In this document: positions 1-9,108 of the stretch, piece after piece
How positions within the stretch are numbered: the stretch's first letter is position 1
How the letters are laid out: the number at the start of each line of letters is the position of its first letter
DNA from: Flavobacterium sp.
GTDB lineage: Bacteria; Bacteroidota; Bacteroidia; Flavobacteriales; Flavobacteriaceae
Direction of reading: 5' to 3'
NCBI GenBank assembly: GCA_030152225.1
Contig: JASLHL010000236.1
Location: 1-13,806, forward strand
Length of the DNA: 13,806 nt
Notes under the pieces: generated by a model
Told to the model about the DNA's origin: nothing
What the model saw: only the letters and a program-made list of their open reading frames with translations
The model's database searches: none
Program-made: the position numbers and the translations under genes

Positions 1-3000
1 TTCCGGAGGACTCTACGGTTAAAACATGTCCTACGGAGGCTCTTTCGGGATCTATTTTTTCAATCGTTACGGCTTTATCGGCTAAGGCTCTGGTACTAAC
101 TGCCTCATTATCTAGATGTCGTTCTTCAATATTTTGAACATAAATGTGATTTTTTCTAATCGCAGCATCGACAATTTTAGTATAGGTGATTGTATTTTCT
201 GCTATTTTTTCTCCAGTTACAGCCCCTGTATCTAATTTTGCTGTTCCGACGGCTTTACTTGCAATTGTTCGGGCATTTACGGCATTATCGGCTAGTTTAG
301 CATTGTCTATCCCTTTATTGGCTACACTAATAGTTACATCCTGTAAAGCGGCTCTTTCACCACCAACGATGTTTATACCAGCTCCTTCTGCTATAGTTTT
401 ACCTGAACCCGCAATGGCATCATTGATACTTTTAAACTTAGCGGCTCCTTGTCCATCAGCAGTTAAAACCAAACCACTGCTAATGCCCGAAGTTCCTATT
501 TTATCCTCTGTAATTTCTCTTGTATCAATGTGTTTATTTTTAATTCCTTTTTCAGCGACTTTAATTGTCAAGTTTTGCAACACGGCCTTATTATTTGCCG
601 TTACCTCTAACGAGCTGTCCGAGGCAACTGTTTTTCCTTGTGTTGTGGCTAAATCAGCCAAAGTTTTAAAACTTGTGTTTCCGCTTCCATCAGCTGCTAA
701 TACTGCGCCATTGGCTGCATTTGTATTTCCCTCTTTCGAGCTAATTTTATCCTTCGTTACTGCTAAAGCATCCAAGTGTTTGTTTTTCACTCCTGCATGG
801 GCAATGGCAATACTCGTTTCAGAGAGTAGGGCTTTATTGTTTGCCGTTACGTCAATAGAAGTATCAGCAATTAAATTCGCTCCTTTTCCTGCAAAAGCAG
901 ACTCATTTAAGGCTTGATAGGCAACCGTTCCACCTCCTATTGCTGTGAGCACACTGTTTACAGCTGCATTTTCAGCAGAAATTTTTGCTGTGGTCACTGC
1001 GCCATTAGCTAATTTTGAGGTCTGAACTCCACCCTCTTTTACATCGATTTTAGTCAAGGCCAATACGGCATTTTTACCTGTTGTACCATCAGCAAATGCT
1101 AAGGCATCCCCCAAAGTAAGATCAACACCTCCTGCTTGTGCAGCTTCTTGCAATACGTAGTTAAAGCCCCCCTGACCATCTGTTACCAAAATATGGTTCA
1201 CGTCTACATTGGTATTGCCGTCTTTTGAACTTAACTTATCTTTTGTAATGCTGTTATTTGCAATACTTAAGTTTACGTCTTTTAATAGGGTATTTACGCC
1301 ATTACCTCCTGTCATTTGGATAATGTTGTCTGTGGTCAAATTTCCTGCAGTATCTGTTACAATATCGCCTAATTCACCCCAAACCACTTCATTGTTTTCT
1401 CCGCTTATCAGGACACTTTTGGCTGTAACACCTTGAGAAGATAGCTTATTAGCCGTAACAGCTAAGTTGTCAATTTGCTCATTTTTTACTGCTTGATCAG
1501 CTAATTGAGTCGTTGTGATTCCCTTGGCTTTAATACCTAGCGTAATATCCTTTAACACACTGGCGCTACCTTCATCTGTTACCGTAATAATACCATCCGT
1601 TGATAGTGTTCCTTTATTGACAATATGATCCGTTGTAAGAGGTACATAATTAACCGAAACGCCATTTGCTCCCACAGTAGCTACAGCTCCTGCTGGGGCA
1701 TTTCCTCCATTTAGCTTGTCAGCGGTTATGGAAGTAGGGGCAATTCCCAATTCTACATCGGCTAACACTTTATCCACACCATTGTCTACTGTGACAATAC
1801 CATCCGTTTTAATTTGTCCTTTGCTGGTGAGTATTTGGGTAGAAATCGGTTGATAGGTTACTGTACCTGTGGCATCGGCTAAAGCTACGCGATTTTCTGT
1901 TCCGTTACCTGCGGTCAATTTAGACGCTGCTATTGTTTTTACCTTGATATTATTATTCTCAATGGTTTCACTGGCAATATGGGTTCCTGTAACTCCTCCT
2001 ACATTAATTTTCACATTTACTTGCTTGTTAGCATCGCCAAACAATACGTTTTCTCCGTCTTCGATAACGAGAGAGTTATCACTAACTAAATCCCCCTGCA
2101 TCGCTGGTGTTACTACATTTTTAATGGGGAAAAACTGAGTGTTTCCAGATCCATCAGCGGTTAATACCTCCCCTTTGGTTGCTTCTAAGGACGCAATTTT
2201 ATTTGCTGTTACAGCCAAATCTTGAAGATGTGTATTGGCAATTCCCTCTGCTTTTACTTGCAGTCCAATGTTTTCCAATACCGCTTTTGAAGCGTTTCCT
2301 GTCACCTCTAAGGAAGAGTCAACCGTTAGGGGTTGTCCTGTAACAGCAACGGTCATTGGTTGATATTTTACAGAACCATCTTGTTGTACAATTGGCACAT
2401 AATTGGCTTTATCTGCACCTGCAAATAATTTATCTTCTGTTATCGCTTTAGCGGCTACTTTTTCTGTGGTTACGCCACTGTCTTTTAACGAAATTGACAG
2501 AGCAGCCAAGGTTGCTTTTTCTCCCCCTATGACTTCAATAGCATCGCCTGCTGTTACTGTTTTTCCTTGGGCAGCAATAACATTGAATAGCTCTTGTTTA
2601 ACCGAAATATCATTTAATAGTTCCGTAATATTTTCAATGATTGTACCTTGAATATCAATAACTGTTAAAGGGTCTGTACTTGATTTGTCATAGAATTCAT
2701 ATACGCCTTTTCCACGATCTATGATCGATAAGGTATTCGCATCAAAAGCTACTCCTGTACCAATAATATTTCCATCACGGTCTAAATCGCTCTCATTGTA
2801 ATACACGAATGTTCCATTGTCCTGTACCGCTAAGAGGGTTACTTTTTCGTGGGCCTGTACGATCTCTTTGATGATGTCATGGTCCCCATTTACCCATTGC
2901 GCTTTATTTGATTCATTGGTAATCAGCAATTGCTTTGCTCTTCCTCCTTTGATTTTGGCTGTAGTTACTGCTTCATCGGCAATACTCAAGGTTACTTCTT

Positions 3001-6000
3001 TTAAAACAGCGTCTGTTTCACTAGTCAAGCCATTGATTAAAATTCCATCTCCTGATAAAGCCGCTTTTTCTAGCTCAAGACGCTCTAACTGTTCAATTTT
3101 AGCTGATAAGCTGATAATTGCTTCCTCTACATTGTTGTATACTAGGGTTGAATCATCGCTAAAAACAATGGATTTTGCACGGGTATCAATCGTGGCTAAA
3201 ACGGCTTGACCTGTTATATCCGACTGATCTTTAAACACATAAACAAAAGGTTCGGCTTGCGTAATAGACAGGGTATTAGCATCGAATAAAACTCCTGATG
3301 CATTGGGTTTGATATTTCCTGAGCTATCGACCTGATTTTCGTTATAATACGTGAATGTTCCATCACCATTGTCGATTAGACGCGTTACTGATTCATTCGA
3401 TTCAACAATAATTTTGATTAATTCATCATTGCTATCTAACCACTTTACTACCCCGTTTTTATCGGTTCCTAAGATTCTACTTGCTCCATCGGGTGCTATT
3501 TTTTGTGTGGTTACCGCTTTTTCTCTTAGTTTAGAAGTAGAAACAGCCTCATCTGCTAATTTAGCCTCTGTAATTCCGCGATTCGTTACATCTAGGGTTA
3601 CATCTTGTAGGGCTGCATGCTCTCCACCAACTACTGAAATAGAAGCACCACCAGTAATTTGCTTTCCACCGTCTCCTAAAACATCACCCAGTGTTTTAAA
3701 CTCAGCACCTCCTTGGCTATTGGATGTCAGTACTAATCCCTGTCCCACATCCAAAGAACCAATTTTATCGGCAGTTACCGCTTGGTTATCCAGGTGCTTG
3801 GTTTTAATTCCGCTTTCAGCTACATCAATACTCAAATCTTGTAAAAGCGCTTTGTTGGCTGTAATTTTCAACGTTTGTTCTGCAGAAGTCATAACCTTCC
3901 CTTGTTCAATGGCAATATCCTCCAGCGTTTTAAAGCTTGCATTTCCTTCGCCATCTGAAGCTAAAATGGTACTTTCCGCCGCTGCTTCAGCATTGATTTT
4001 AGTAGCAGTTATCGTGTTATCTTTCACGTGTTTATTTTCTACTCCTTGATTGGCAATGCCAATGATCGTTTCGTGTAAAACAGCACCATTATTTTCAGGT
4101 ATTTGCAAGGAGCCATCTGACTTTAGATCCGCTGCTGCTCCCTCAAAAGCGGCATCGTTTAACTTTTTATACGCAACATGTCCTTGTCCATCTGCGGTTA
4201 ATACGGTGTTTTCTGCTGCCCCTACGGCTGATATTTTAACGGCTGATACAGCGCCATCTGCCAATTTTTCTGTTGTAATTCCCTGGTCGCTAATTCCAAT
4301 CTTCGTATCAGCTAGTACAGCCGAAATTCCATTCGTTCCCTCGAGAAATTCCAATTCACTGCTCAGGGTTAAATCTTCACCTGCCTGTACAATACTCTCG
4401 CGATCAACATAGGTAAAACCGCCATTAGCGTTTGTAACCATCACCATTCCGGCTGTAGAACCTTCACTGCTAAGCTTATTGATTTGAATCGTTTGATCGG
4501 CAATTTGTTGATTGGTAATACTGTTGTCTTTAATTCCCAGTTCTACATCATTAAATAGCGAATTAATTCCATCTCCTGATTTTAATTCCACAATGCCATC
4601 TGTTGTTAAATTACCTGCTGCATCGGTTACAATATCATCTAATTCGCCCCATTTTACTACCCCTACTTCATCAATAACCATGACGCGTTTTGGCGGCTCA
4701 TTACCAGCAGATAGTTTGTCTACCGTTATGGTAGTAGGAGCAATTTGCTCATTCGTAATCGTATGATTGGCAATTTTATCAGCCGTAATAGACTGATCAA
4801 CAATACTCAACGTAGCTTCTTTTAAGAGAGCGTCCTCTAGTTGATTAGCCTGATTTACTGCAATAATTCCATCTGTTTTTAAAGCGGCTTTATCGGCAAT
4901 ATTTTCCCCTTTTAGCGCTTGATACGTTACCGTACCATCGGCATTTGCTGTGGCTACACTGCCTGCTTGTGCCCCTTCGGCGCTCAATTTCACAGCGGTT
5001 ACAGCAGTATCATTCAGTCCTAAATGCACATCACTTAGCACCTTTCCTGTGCCATTATCCGAGACAGAAACAATACCATCTGTGGTAATATTCCCTTTGC
5101 CAGAAATAGCAGCGGCTTCAACTGGCAAATAACTGACTGTGCCGTTTGCATTGACAGTAGCTACCGCACCTACTTGTTCCCCTGTGGCGTTTAATTTTAC
5201 TGCTTGAATCGTTTGAGTGGCGATATTTTCGTTGGTAATCGTTCTATTGCCAATATGCTCACCTCTTACTCCACCTTTATTGATGGCGATGGTAACTTTT
5301 TTATTTTGATCACCGAAAAGGACATTTTCACCTCCACCAACAATGTTAATTACCCCAGCTTCACCAGCTAAATCACCTTGCATAGCGGGTCTTACTGCCT
5401 CATCTGCTGGTTGGAAGAAGGCTTGACCTAATCCATTAGCGGATAAAATTGTCGATTTAGCTGCCTGTTCTGCATCTATTTTATCAACAGTAACAGCACC
5501 ATCAGCTAAGTGTTGGTTTTTTATTCCCGATTCTTTGACATTAATTGTAACTCCTGTTAGCACTGCTTTTTCACCACCAGTAATCGCTATGGATTCATCT
5601 GTACTTTCCAGCTGTTTTCCTTGATTCGCTATCGTTGTATACAGGACATTTTGAACCGTTGTATCATTTACTATCTTATCGATATTGGCAATAACGCTGG
5701 CTGTTACGTCAATTGTTGCTATAGGAGCATCACTGGATTTGTCGTAAAAATTAAAGGTACCTGTTCCTTGATCGTTGGCATCTAAAACTTCTACTACACG
5801 CAGTGTATTGGCATCAAAGCTTACTCCATTTTCAGGTCGAACTAAATTTCCTTCTTTATCAAAACAAGACTCATTGTAATAGGTAAAACTTCCTTTTCCA
5901 GAATCTACAATATAGGTTATGGCTTGATTACCATTTAAGATCTCTTTGATAATCGCATCAGAAGCATCAATCCATTGCACCTCTCCTATTTCATTTGTGA

Positions 6001-8377
6001 CCAACAATTGTCCTCTTTTAGGTCCTGGTGCAATTTTATCTGTTGTCACTGCTTGAGGCGCTAGGGTTGGTGTTGTCACCCCTTCCTCAGCAATGCTAAG
6101 TTGAACAGCTTCTAAGACGCTTTTGGCACCACCTTCAATAGCAATCGATTGATTGGGAGATTGAAGTGATTTACCTTGAGCAGCGACAGTTTCAAAAATC
6201 TGTTCGCGAACTTCTTCTTTGTTTAAGATTTCGGTTATATTTTCGATAATTGTTCCTACAATATCAATTTCAGCTAGAGCATCTCCTGTTCGAGTATGTC
6301 CATCGCGGAATACATATTGACCTTGTCCATTCGTGGAGATAGTCATCGTGTTGGCATCAAAGGCCATACCTCCACCAATAATTTGACCATCCTTATCTAC
6401 ACTTTCTTCATTGTAGTACACAAATGTACCTTGATTTTGATTTACTGTTAAAAGCGTTATTCTTTCATTAAAAGCAACAATATCTTTAATTACTTCATCC
6501 GAAGCAGGAACCCATTCTGCCTGTCCATTTTTTGTTACTAAGATAAACTTATCTCCACCCGGTGCAATTTTATCCGTTGTAATTCCCTGTGGTGCAACCG
6601 AAATCTTGGTATGAACTAAAACAGCATTTTCTCCACCTTCCACAACAATAGAAGCATCTGCTTCGGTTAAGTTTTTCGCTTGACCTGTAATTGTATCGTA
6701 GATTTGCTGTACTACTGTTTCTTCATTTAAGATCTCTGTAATATTTTCAATTACTGTTCCTACAATATCAATTTCAGCTAAAGGCGTACCTGTTTGCGTT
6801 TTTCCATCACGAAAGATGTATTTTCCCTTTCCGTTATTGGTAATCGTCAATGTATTGGCGTCAAAAGGAGTACCAGGTCCAATCAAAGTTCCCTTGTGGT
6901 CGAAATCACTTTCACTGTAGTACGTAAAAGTTCCATCAGCAGCACTTGTATCTAAAACGGTAATTGTTTCATTTTTGATCACTACTTCTTTCATAATTTC
7001 ATCCGTAGCTGGGATCCACTGTACCGCTCCATCTTTGGTTACCAAGATATACTTATCTGTACCAGGTGCAATTTTAGCTGTTGTTACTGCCGCGTCATTT
7101 AGTTTATAGGTAGTCACTGCATAATCAGCTAGTTTTTGTTCTGAAATAGCACCATCTGCAATGGTTAACAGCATCTCTTTCAATACAGCTCCCTCTAATC
7201 GAGTCGTTCCATTAATTAAAATTTCCCCTCCTTCTACTGCTTCTGGTGTACCTTGTGCAATTTCTATTTTATTGATAATATTTTCAATTACACTTTGCAA
7301 GTTATCACCTTCAATCACCGTACTATTATTGTTGTAATAAATCGCATTGGCGCGTGTACTAATGGTCATCAAAGGATTTTGAAGCGAAGTCATTCCATCA
7401 TAAAAGTCAAAAATACCACGCTGTTCATTTCCTTCTCTTTCTTTAATTCTCAACGTATTGGCATCAAATACGACTCCTCTATCGCGAATAGGTGTTCCTG
7501 TTTGACTGTCAATGGCATTTTCATTGTAATAGGTAAATGTACCATTGTGGTTATCTTCTAGAATTGTCACACGTTCATTGGCACGTACCGCCTCTTGGAT
7601 AACTTCATCTGTCACCGCTACCCACTTTACCTCTCCTGTGGCATCGGTAACTAACAGCTGTTTAGTACTTCCTGGTTTGATTTTGGTTGTTGTAATACTA
7701 CGGTCTTTCACCTGAAGCGTTGTTGGATGTAAAACCGCTTGTTCACCTCCAATTACCTCAATAATTTCATCTCCACTTATTGCTTTGGCATGTGCGCGAA
7801 TCGTTTGTATAATTTCATTTATCACTGATTTATCCTCCAAAATAGTAGTAATATTTTCAATCACATCCGCAGGAATGTCAATTATCGTTTGCGTTTGGTC
7901 CTCAGACGTATAGGTATACTTTCCTTTTCTATTCGATTCAAGTGTGGTTAAAATATTTACATCGGCCAAAGGCACTGATACCGTATGATTTTTAGAATCG
8001 CGCAAGAATAGTGTTTCCTCCACGGGATTAACAGCTAACTCTTCATTTTTTGCCACCTCTTTTAAGAAATCATCCGTTGAGGTGATTAAACGCACCCAAC
8101 GATTGGCAAACCAATAGTAGTACCCTGGTTTTAAGTCTGCGTTATCCGTTGTATTAAATACCAATAAACTGTTGGGCGTTTTACCACCCTTTAGATTTGA
8201 ACTATCCGAAATTGAAAGTAAGGGAATTCGCGGAATAAGAACTCCTTTGTAAGATCCTGTTTTTGCCTCAACATCTAAAAGTGCAGCTGGATTTGGATTA
8301 GCTGTACCAATCCCTACCTGTGCAAAGGTGATTCCTGACACCATGAGCAACGCAACTGAAAGTACATTTTTTTTCAT
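1..8377 (-). CDS. Giant secreted modular repeat protein, probable surface fibre or adhesin (C-terminus outside window)
   Basis: The reading frame is uninterrupted from ATG at 8377-8375 to the window edge (2,792 codons, no stop). Residues 1-19 form a type I signal peptide (MKKNVLSVALLMVSGITFA, cleavage before Gln20). The mature N-terminus has VGIGTANPNPAALLDV, an opening shared by many Flavobacteriia surface and tail-fibre-like proteins. Six long modules begin near residues 230, 431, 600, 778, 1622 and 1804. Each runs from a 'TT.KI.PG' start through a Trp line (such as WVPASDE) and 'F.YYNE', then 'FDANTL' and 'VIENI'. Short modules fill residues about 950-1610 and 1985-2690, with 'LTADG.G', 'GGE.A.L' and 'GI...KL' motifs. 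Cysteine is nearly absent: I noticed only Cys838. Composition and periodicity suggest a beta-rich, possibly trimeric stalk (inference). Anchoring or chaperone domains (T9SS tail, Peptidase_S74) would lie outside the window, and no enzymatic motif is visible. I saw no convincing promoter upstream. The start is secure because the signal peptide begins there. Confidence 0.9.
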   Translation of the reverse strand, partial: MKKNVLSVALLMVSGITFAQVGIGTANPNPAALLDVEAKTGSYKGVLIPRIPLLSISDSSNLKGGKTPNSLLVFNTTDNADLKPGYYYWFANRWVRLITSTDDFLKEVAKNEELAVNPVEETLFLRDSKNHTVSVPLADVNILTTLESNRKGKYTYTSEDQTQTIIDIPADVIENITTILEDKSVINEIIQTIRAHAKAISGDEIIEVIGGEQAVLHPTTLQVKDRSITTTKIKPGSTKQLLVTDATGEVKWVAVTDEVIQEAVRANERVTILEDNHNGTFTYYNENAIDSQTGTPIRDRGVVFDANTLRIKEREGNEQRGIFDFYDGMTSLQNPLMTISTRANAIYYNNNSTVIEGDNLQSVIENIINKIEIAQGTPEAVEGGEILINGTTRLEGAVLKEMLLTIADGAISEQKLADYAVTTYKLNDAAVTTAKIAPGTDKYILVTKDGAVQWIPATDEIMKEVVIKNETITVLDTSAADGTFTYYSESDFDHKGTLIGPGTPFDANTLTITNNGKGKYIFRDGKTQTGTPLAEIDIVGTVIENITEILNEETVVQQIYDTITGQAKNLTEADASIVVEGGENAVLVHTKISVAPQGITTDKIAPGGDKFILVTKNGQAEWVPASDEVIKDIVAFNERITLLTVNQNQGTFVYYNEESVDKDGQIIGGGMAFDANTMTISTNGQGQYVFRDGHTRTGDALAEIDIVGTIIENITEILNKEEVREQIFETVAAQGKSLQSPNQSIAIEGGAKSVLEAVQLSIAEEGVTTPTLAPQAVTTDKIAPGPKRGQLLVTNEIGEVQWIDASDAIIKEILNGNQAITYIVDSGKGSFTYYNESCFDKEGNLVRPENGVSFDANTLRVVEVLDANDQGTGTFNFYDKSSDAPIATIDVTASVIANIDKIVNDTTVQNVLYTTIANQGKQLESTDESIAITGGEKAVLTGVTINVKESGIKNQHLADGAVTVDKIDAEQAAKSTILSANGLGQAFFQPADEAVRPAMQGDLAGEAGVINIVGGGENVLFGDQNKKVTIAINKGGVRGEHIGNRTITNENIATQTIQAVKLNATGEQVGAVATVNANGTVSYLPVEAAAISGKGNITTDGIVSVSDNGTGKVLSDVHLGLNDTAVTAVKLSAEGAQAGSVATANADGTVTYQALKGENIADKAALKTDGIIAVNQANQLEDALLKEATLSIVDQSITADKIANHTITNEQIAPTTITVDKLSAGNEPPKRVMVIDEVGVVKWGELDDIVTDAAGNLTTDGIVELKSGDGINSLFNDVELGIKDNSITNQQIADQTIQINKLSSEGSTAGMVMVTNANGGFTYVDRESIVQAGEDLTLSSELEFLEGTNGISAVLADTKIGISDQGITTEKLADGAVSAVKISAVGAAENTVLTADGQGHVAYKKLNDAAFEGAAADLKSDGSLQIPENNGAVLHETIIGIANQGVENKHVKDNTITATKINAEAAAESTILASDGEGNASFKTLEDIAIEQGKVMTSAEQTLKITANKALLQDLSIDVAESGIKTKHLDNQAVTADKIGSLDVGQGLVLTSNSQGGAEFKTLGDVLGDGGKQITGGASISVVGGEHAALQDVTLDVTNRGITEAKLADEAVSTSKLREKAVTTQKIAPDGASRILGTDKNGVVKWLDSNDELIKIIVESNESVTRLIDNGDGTFTYYNENQVDSSGNIKPNASGVLFDANTLSITQAEPFVYVFKDQSDITGQAVLATIDTRAKSIVFSDDSTLVYNNVEEAIISLSAKIEQLERLELEKAALSGDGILINGLTSETDAVLKEVTLSIADEAVTTAKIKGGRAKQLLITNESNKAQWVNGDHDIIKEIVQAHEKVTLLAVQDNGTFVYYNESDLDRDGNIIGTGVAFDANTLSIIDRGKGVYEFYDKSSTDPLTVIDIQGTIIENITELLNDISVKQELFNVIAAQGKTVTAGDAIEVIGGEKATLAALSISLKDSGVTTEKVAAKAITEDKLFAGADKANYVPIVQQDGSVKYQPMTVAVTGQPLTVDSSLEVTGNASKAVLENIGLQVKAEGIANTHLQDLAVTANKIASLEATKGEVLTADGSGNTQFFPIKNVVTPAMQGDLVSDNSLVIEDGENVLFGDANKQVNVKINVGGVTGTHIASETIENNNIKVKTIAASKLTAGNGTENRVALADATGTVTYQPISTQILTSKGQIKTDGIVTVDNGVDKVLADVELGIAPTSITADKLNGGNAPAGAVATVGANGVSVNYVPLTTDHIVNKGTLSTDGIITVTDEGSASVLKDITLGIKAKGITTTQLADQAVKNEQIDNLAVTANKLSSQGVTAKSVLISGENNEVVWGELGDIVTDTAGNLTTDNIIQMTGGNGVNTLLKDVNLSIANNSITKDKLSSKDGNTNVDVNHILVTDGQGGFNYVLQEAAQAGGVDLTLGDALAFADGTTGKNAVLALTKIDVKEGGVQTSKLANGAVTTAKISAENAAVNSVLTAIGGGTVAYQALNESAFAGKGANLIADTSIDVTANNKALLSETSIAIAHAGVKNKHLDALAVTKDKISSKEGNTNAANGAVLAADGSGNTSFKTLADLATTQGKTVASDSSLEVTANNKAVLQNLTIKVAEKGIKNKHIDTREITEDKIGTSGISSGLVLTADGQGAAKFKSINDAIAGSGKTIAEGAGINIVGGERAALQDVTISVANKGIDNAKLADNAVNARTIASKAVGTAKLDTGAVTGEKIAENTITYTKIVDAAIRKNHIYVQNIEERHLDNEAVSTRALADKAVTIEKIDPERASVGHVLTVESSG
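56..295 (-). repeat. Eight tandem decapeptide repeats in the giant protein
   Basis: Eight consecutive 10-residue units are in register (30 bp each). The first residue is always Leu or Ile, the sixth is usually Val or Ile, and the tenth is often Lys or His. Examples are LADNAVNART, LDTGAVTGEK and LADKAVTIEK. Isolated decads of the same type occur at module junctions elsewhere in the protein, such as LADYAVTTYK. Similar AVTTAKI-type decads are common in bacterial tail-fibre-like proteins, where a beta-helical stalk is a reasonable expectation; that structural reading is inference. A short-module start follows downstream to the window edge. Confidence 0.75.
296..3514 (-). repeat. Protein super-repeat unit 2 of the giant gene
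   Basis: This is the second copy (about 1,073 codons) of the block order in unit 1. Landmark offsets from unit 1 are 3,276 bp at GENVLFGD (2045-2050), 3,270 bp at the WGEL Trp codon (1379-1381) and 3,264 bp at the 'AALQDV' block (337-360). These are 1,092, 1,090 and 1,088 codons, so the copies are colinear with only small in-frame indels. Upstream, at the conserved 'YYNES' Glu codons (5870-5872 and 2792-2794), the offset is 1,026 codons, so unit 2 carries about 66 extra codons between that point and the 'AMQGDL' block. Confidence 0.8.
3515..6583 (-). repeat. Protein super-repeat unit 1 of the giant gene
   Basis: This unit (about 1,023 codons) starts with the third long module and ends before the fifth. 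Its order is two long modules, then an 'AMQGDL' block with GENVLFGD (Asn-Val codons at 5321-5326). Next come a 'WGELDDIVTD' block (Trp codon 4649-4651), several short modules, and a 'GGE.AALQDV' block near 3601-3626. The same landmarks recur in the same order in unit 2. Codons differ at many conserved residues, so the duplication is old or the copies have been diversified. Boundaries are approximate. Confidence 0.8.
5430..7696 (-). repeat. Four tandem long modules in the N-terminal part of the giant protein
   Basis: Four long modules follow one another, with starts near 7690, 7085, 6583 and 6037 (spacing about 201, 169 and 178 residues). Each has a 'KI.PG' entry, a 'LVT..G...W' line, 'YYNE', 'FDANT', a 'G.G.Y.F.D' strand-like stretch, 'VIENI..I.N' and a 'GGE.AVL' exit. 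A half-module lacking the first part ('GKYTYTSEDQTQ' onward) precedes them near residue 165. The first start and the last end are approximate. Confidence 0.7.
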
Positions 8378-9054
8378 AAACTACTATTTATTTCAATTAT
8401 GTATTTTTTAAATCGAAGAAAAAGTATAAAAAACTAAATTTCCCTCATTATTATTACAATAATCAAATACTATACCAAATGAGATTTTTTTGTATTTTAT
8501 GTTATTTTTATTAAAAAAAGATATTTTAATCTTTTTTGTAAAAGACTAAAAATCAATAATTTTCATTTTAAAACCGATGAATTCACTTTTTTTAAATAAT
8601 GTTGAAAAAAGAAACAAATACCTCCTATTCTTTTTCATTGGATGCTTCATTTAGGGTTTGCTTGCTTTGCGTTTACGTCATCCTCGATCTACTTTCATTA
8701 TTCCTTGTGTTTTTATAAAAAAAACTTCTTTATTCAACGAATAAAACTTAAAAAACACGAATAAATAGACCTATAAACAAATTAACAAAAAAGAATACAT
8801 TGCTACTAATTAAACTAAAAAACAACTTATTTTTAATTTAATAGGATAAATACAAAAAATACACATCAATTTTTACATAAAAAACACAACAAACCATTTT
8901 AAAACATCTGTAAGGATAAAATAGTTTTAACAGATCACTTCATTTTTATTCCCTTATCGCTTAGACTATCAGTTTATTCTTCTCTTTCTGTCCATGTCAC
9001 TGGATTTGAATTCACTCTTTGTACAGCTTCTTCTATTCCCTAACGAAATAAAAA
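8378..9054. other. AT-rich intergenic region without an identifiable gene
   Basis: About 680 bp separate the start of the giant gene from the terminator of the Crp/Fnr operon. The sequence is dominated by A and T runs and has stops in all frames. It must hold the promoter of the giant gene, but I find no clear TAnnTTTG box with a correctly spaced TTTG upstream of 8377. Two stretches are less AT-rich: about 8640-8700, bounded by GGATG (8639-8643) and CATCC, and 8974-9039, listed separately as a possible coding remnant. Confidence 0.7.
8974..9039 (-). pseudogene. Possible C-terminal remnant of a lost gene
   Basis: On the minus strand a 21-codon stretch reads GIEEAVQRVNSNPVTWTEREE and ends in TAA at 8976-8974. 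It is preceded directly by an in-frame TAG and has no start codon. The composition looks protein-like (balanced charged residues, an NPVTW core) and differs from the surrounding A/T-run DNA. It could be the decayed tail of a gene once located here, or chance. I do not recognise the family. Confidence 0.2.
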
Positions 9055-9086
9055 AAGCTTACCACTGAGGATTCAGTGGTAAGCTT
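9049..9086 (-). terminator. Rho-independent terminator of the DUF2798-ribB-crp operon
   Basis: A perfect 14-bp inverted repeat (AAGCTTACCACTGA, 9055-9068, and its complement, 9073-9086) encloses a 4-nt loop. Read on the minus strand it is followed by a T run (plus-strand A run 9049-9054). It lies 22 bp beyond the stop codon of the Crp/Fnr gene, so it closes that operon. No plus-strand gene ends nearby. Confidence 0.88.
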
Positions 9087-9108
9087 GGAAATTAAATGTA
9101 TAAAATTA

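Noticed and set aside
186..7561. Several plus-strand open frames of 60-243 codons across 186-5132 and at 7253-7561
   Set aside because: They lie antisense to the uninterrupted minus-strand giant gene. Their Ser/Thr/Pro/Ala-rich products reflect the reverse complement of its repeats, and none shows a domain.
1..8377. CRISPR array or direct DNA repeats within the giant gene
   Set aside because: The periodicity is at protein level with varied codons; there are no identical short repeats separated by unique spacers.
8400..8460. TACTTTTT on the minus strand as a -7 box for the giant gene
   Set aside because: It lacks the final G of TAnnTTTG, and no TTTG is found at suitable spacing. In DNA this AT-rich such a match is expected by chance.
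8640..8700. Small gene or structured RNA in the less AT-rich patch
   Set aside because: All frames are interrupted by stops. The only pairing I see is the 5-bp GGATG/CATCC over a loop of tens of bases, too weak to call an RNA.
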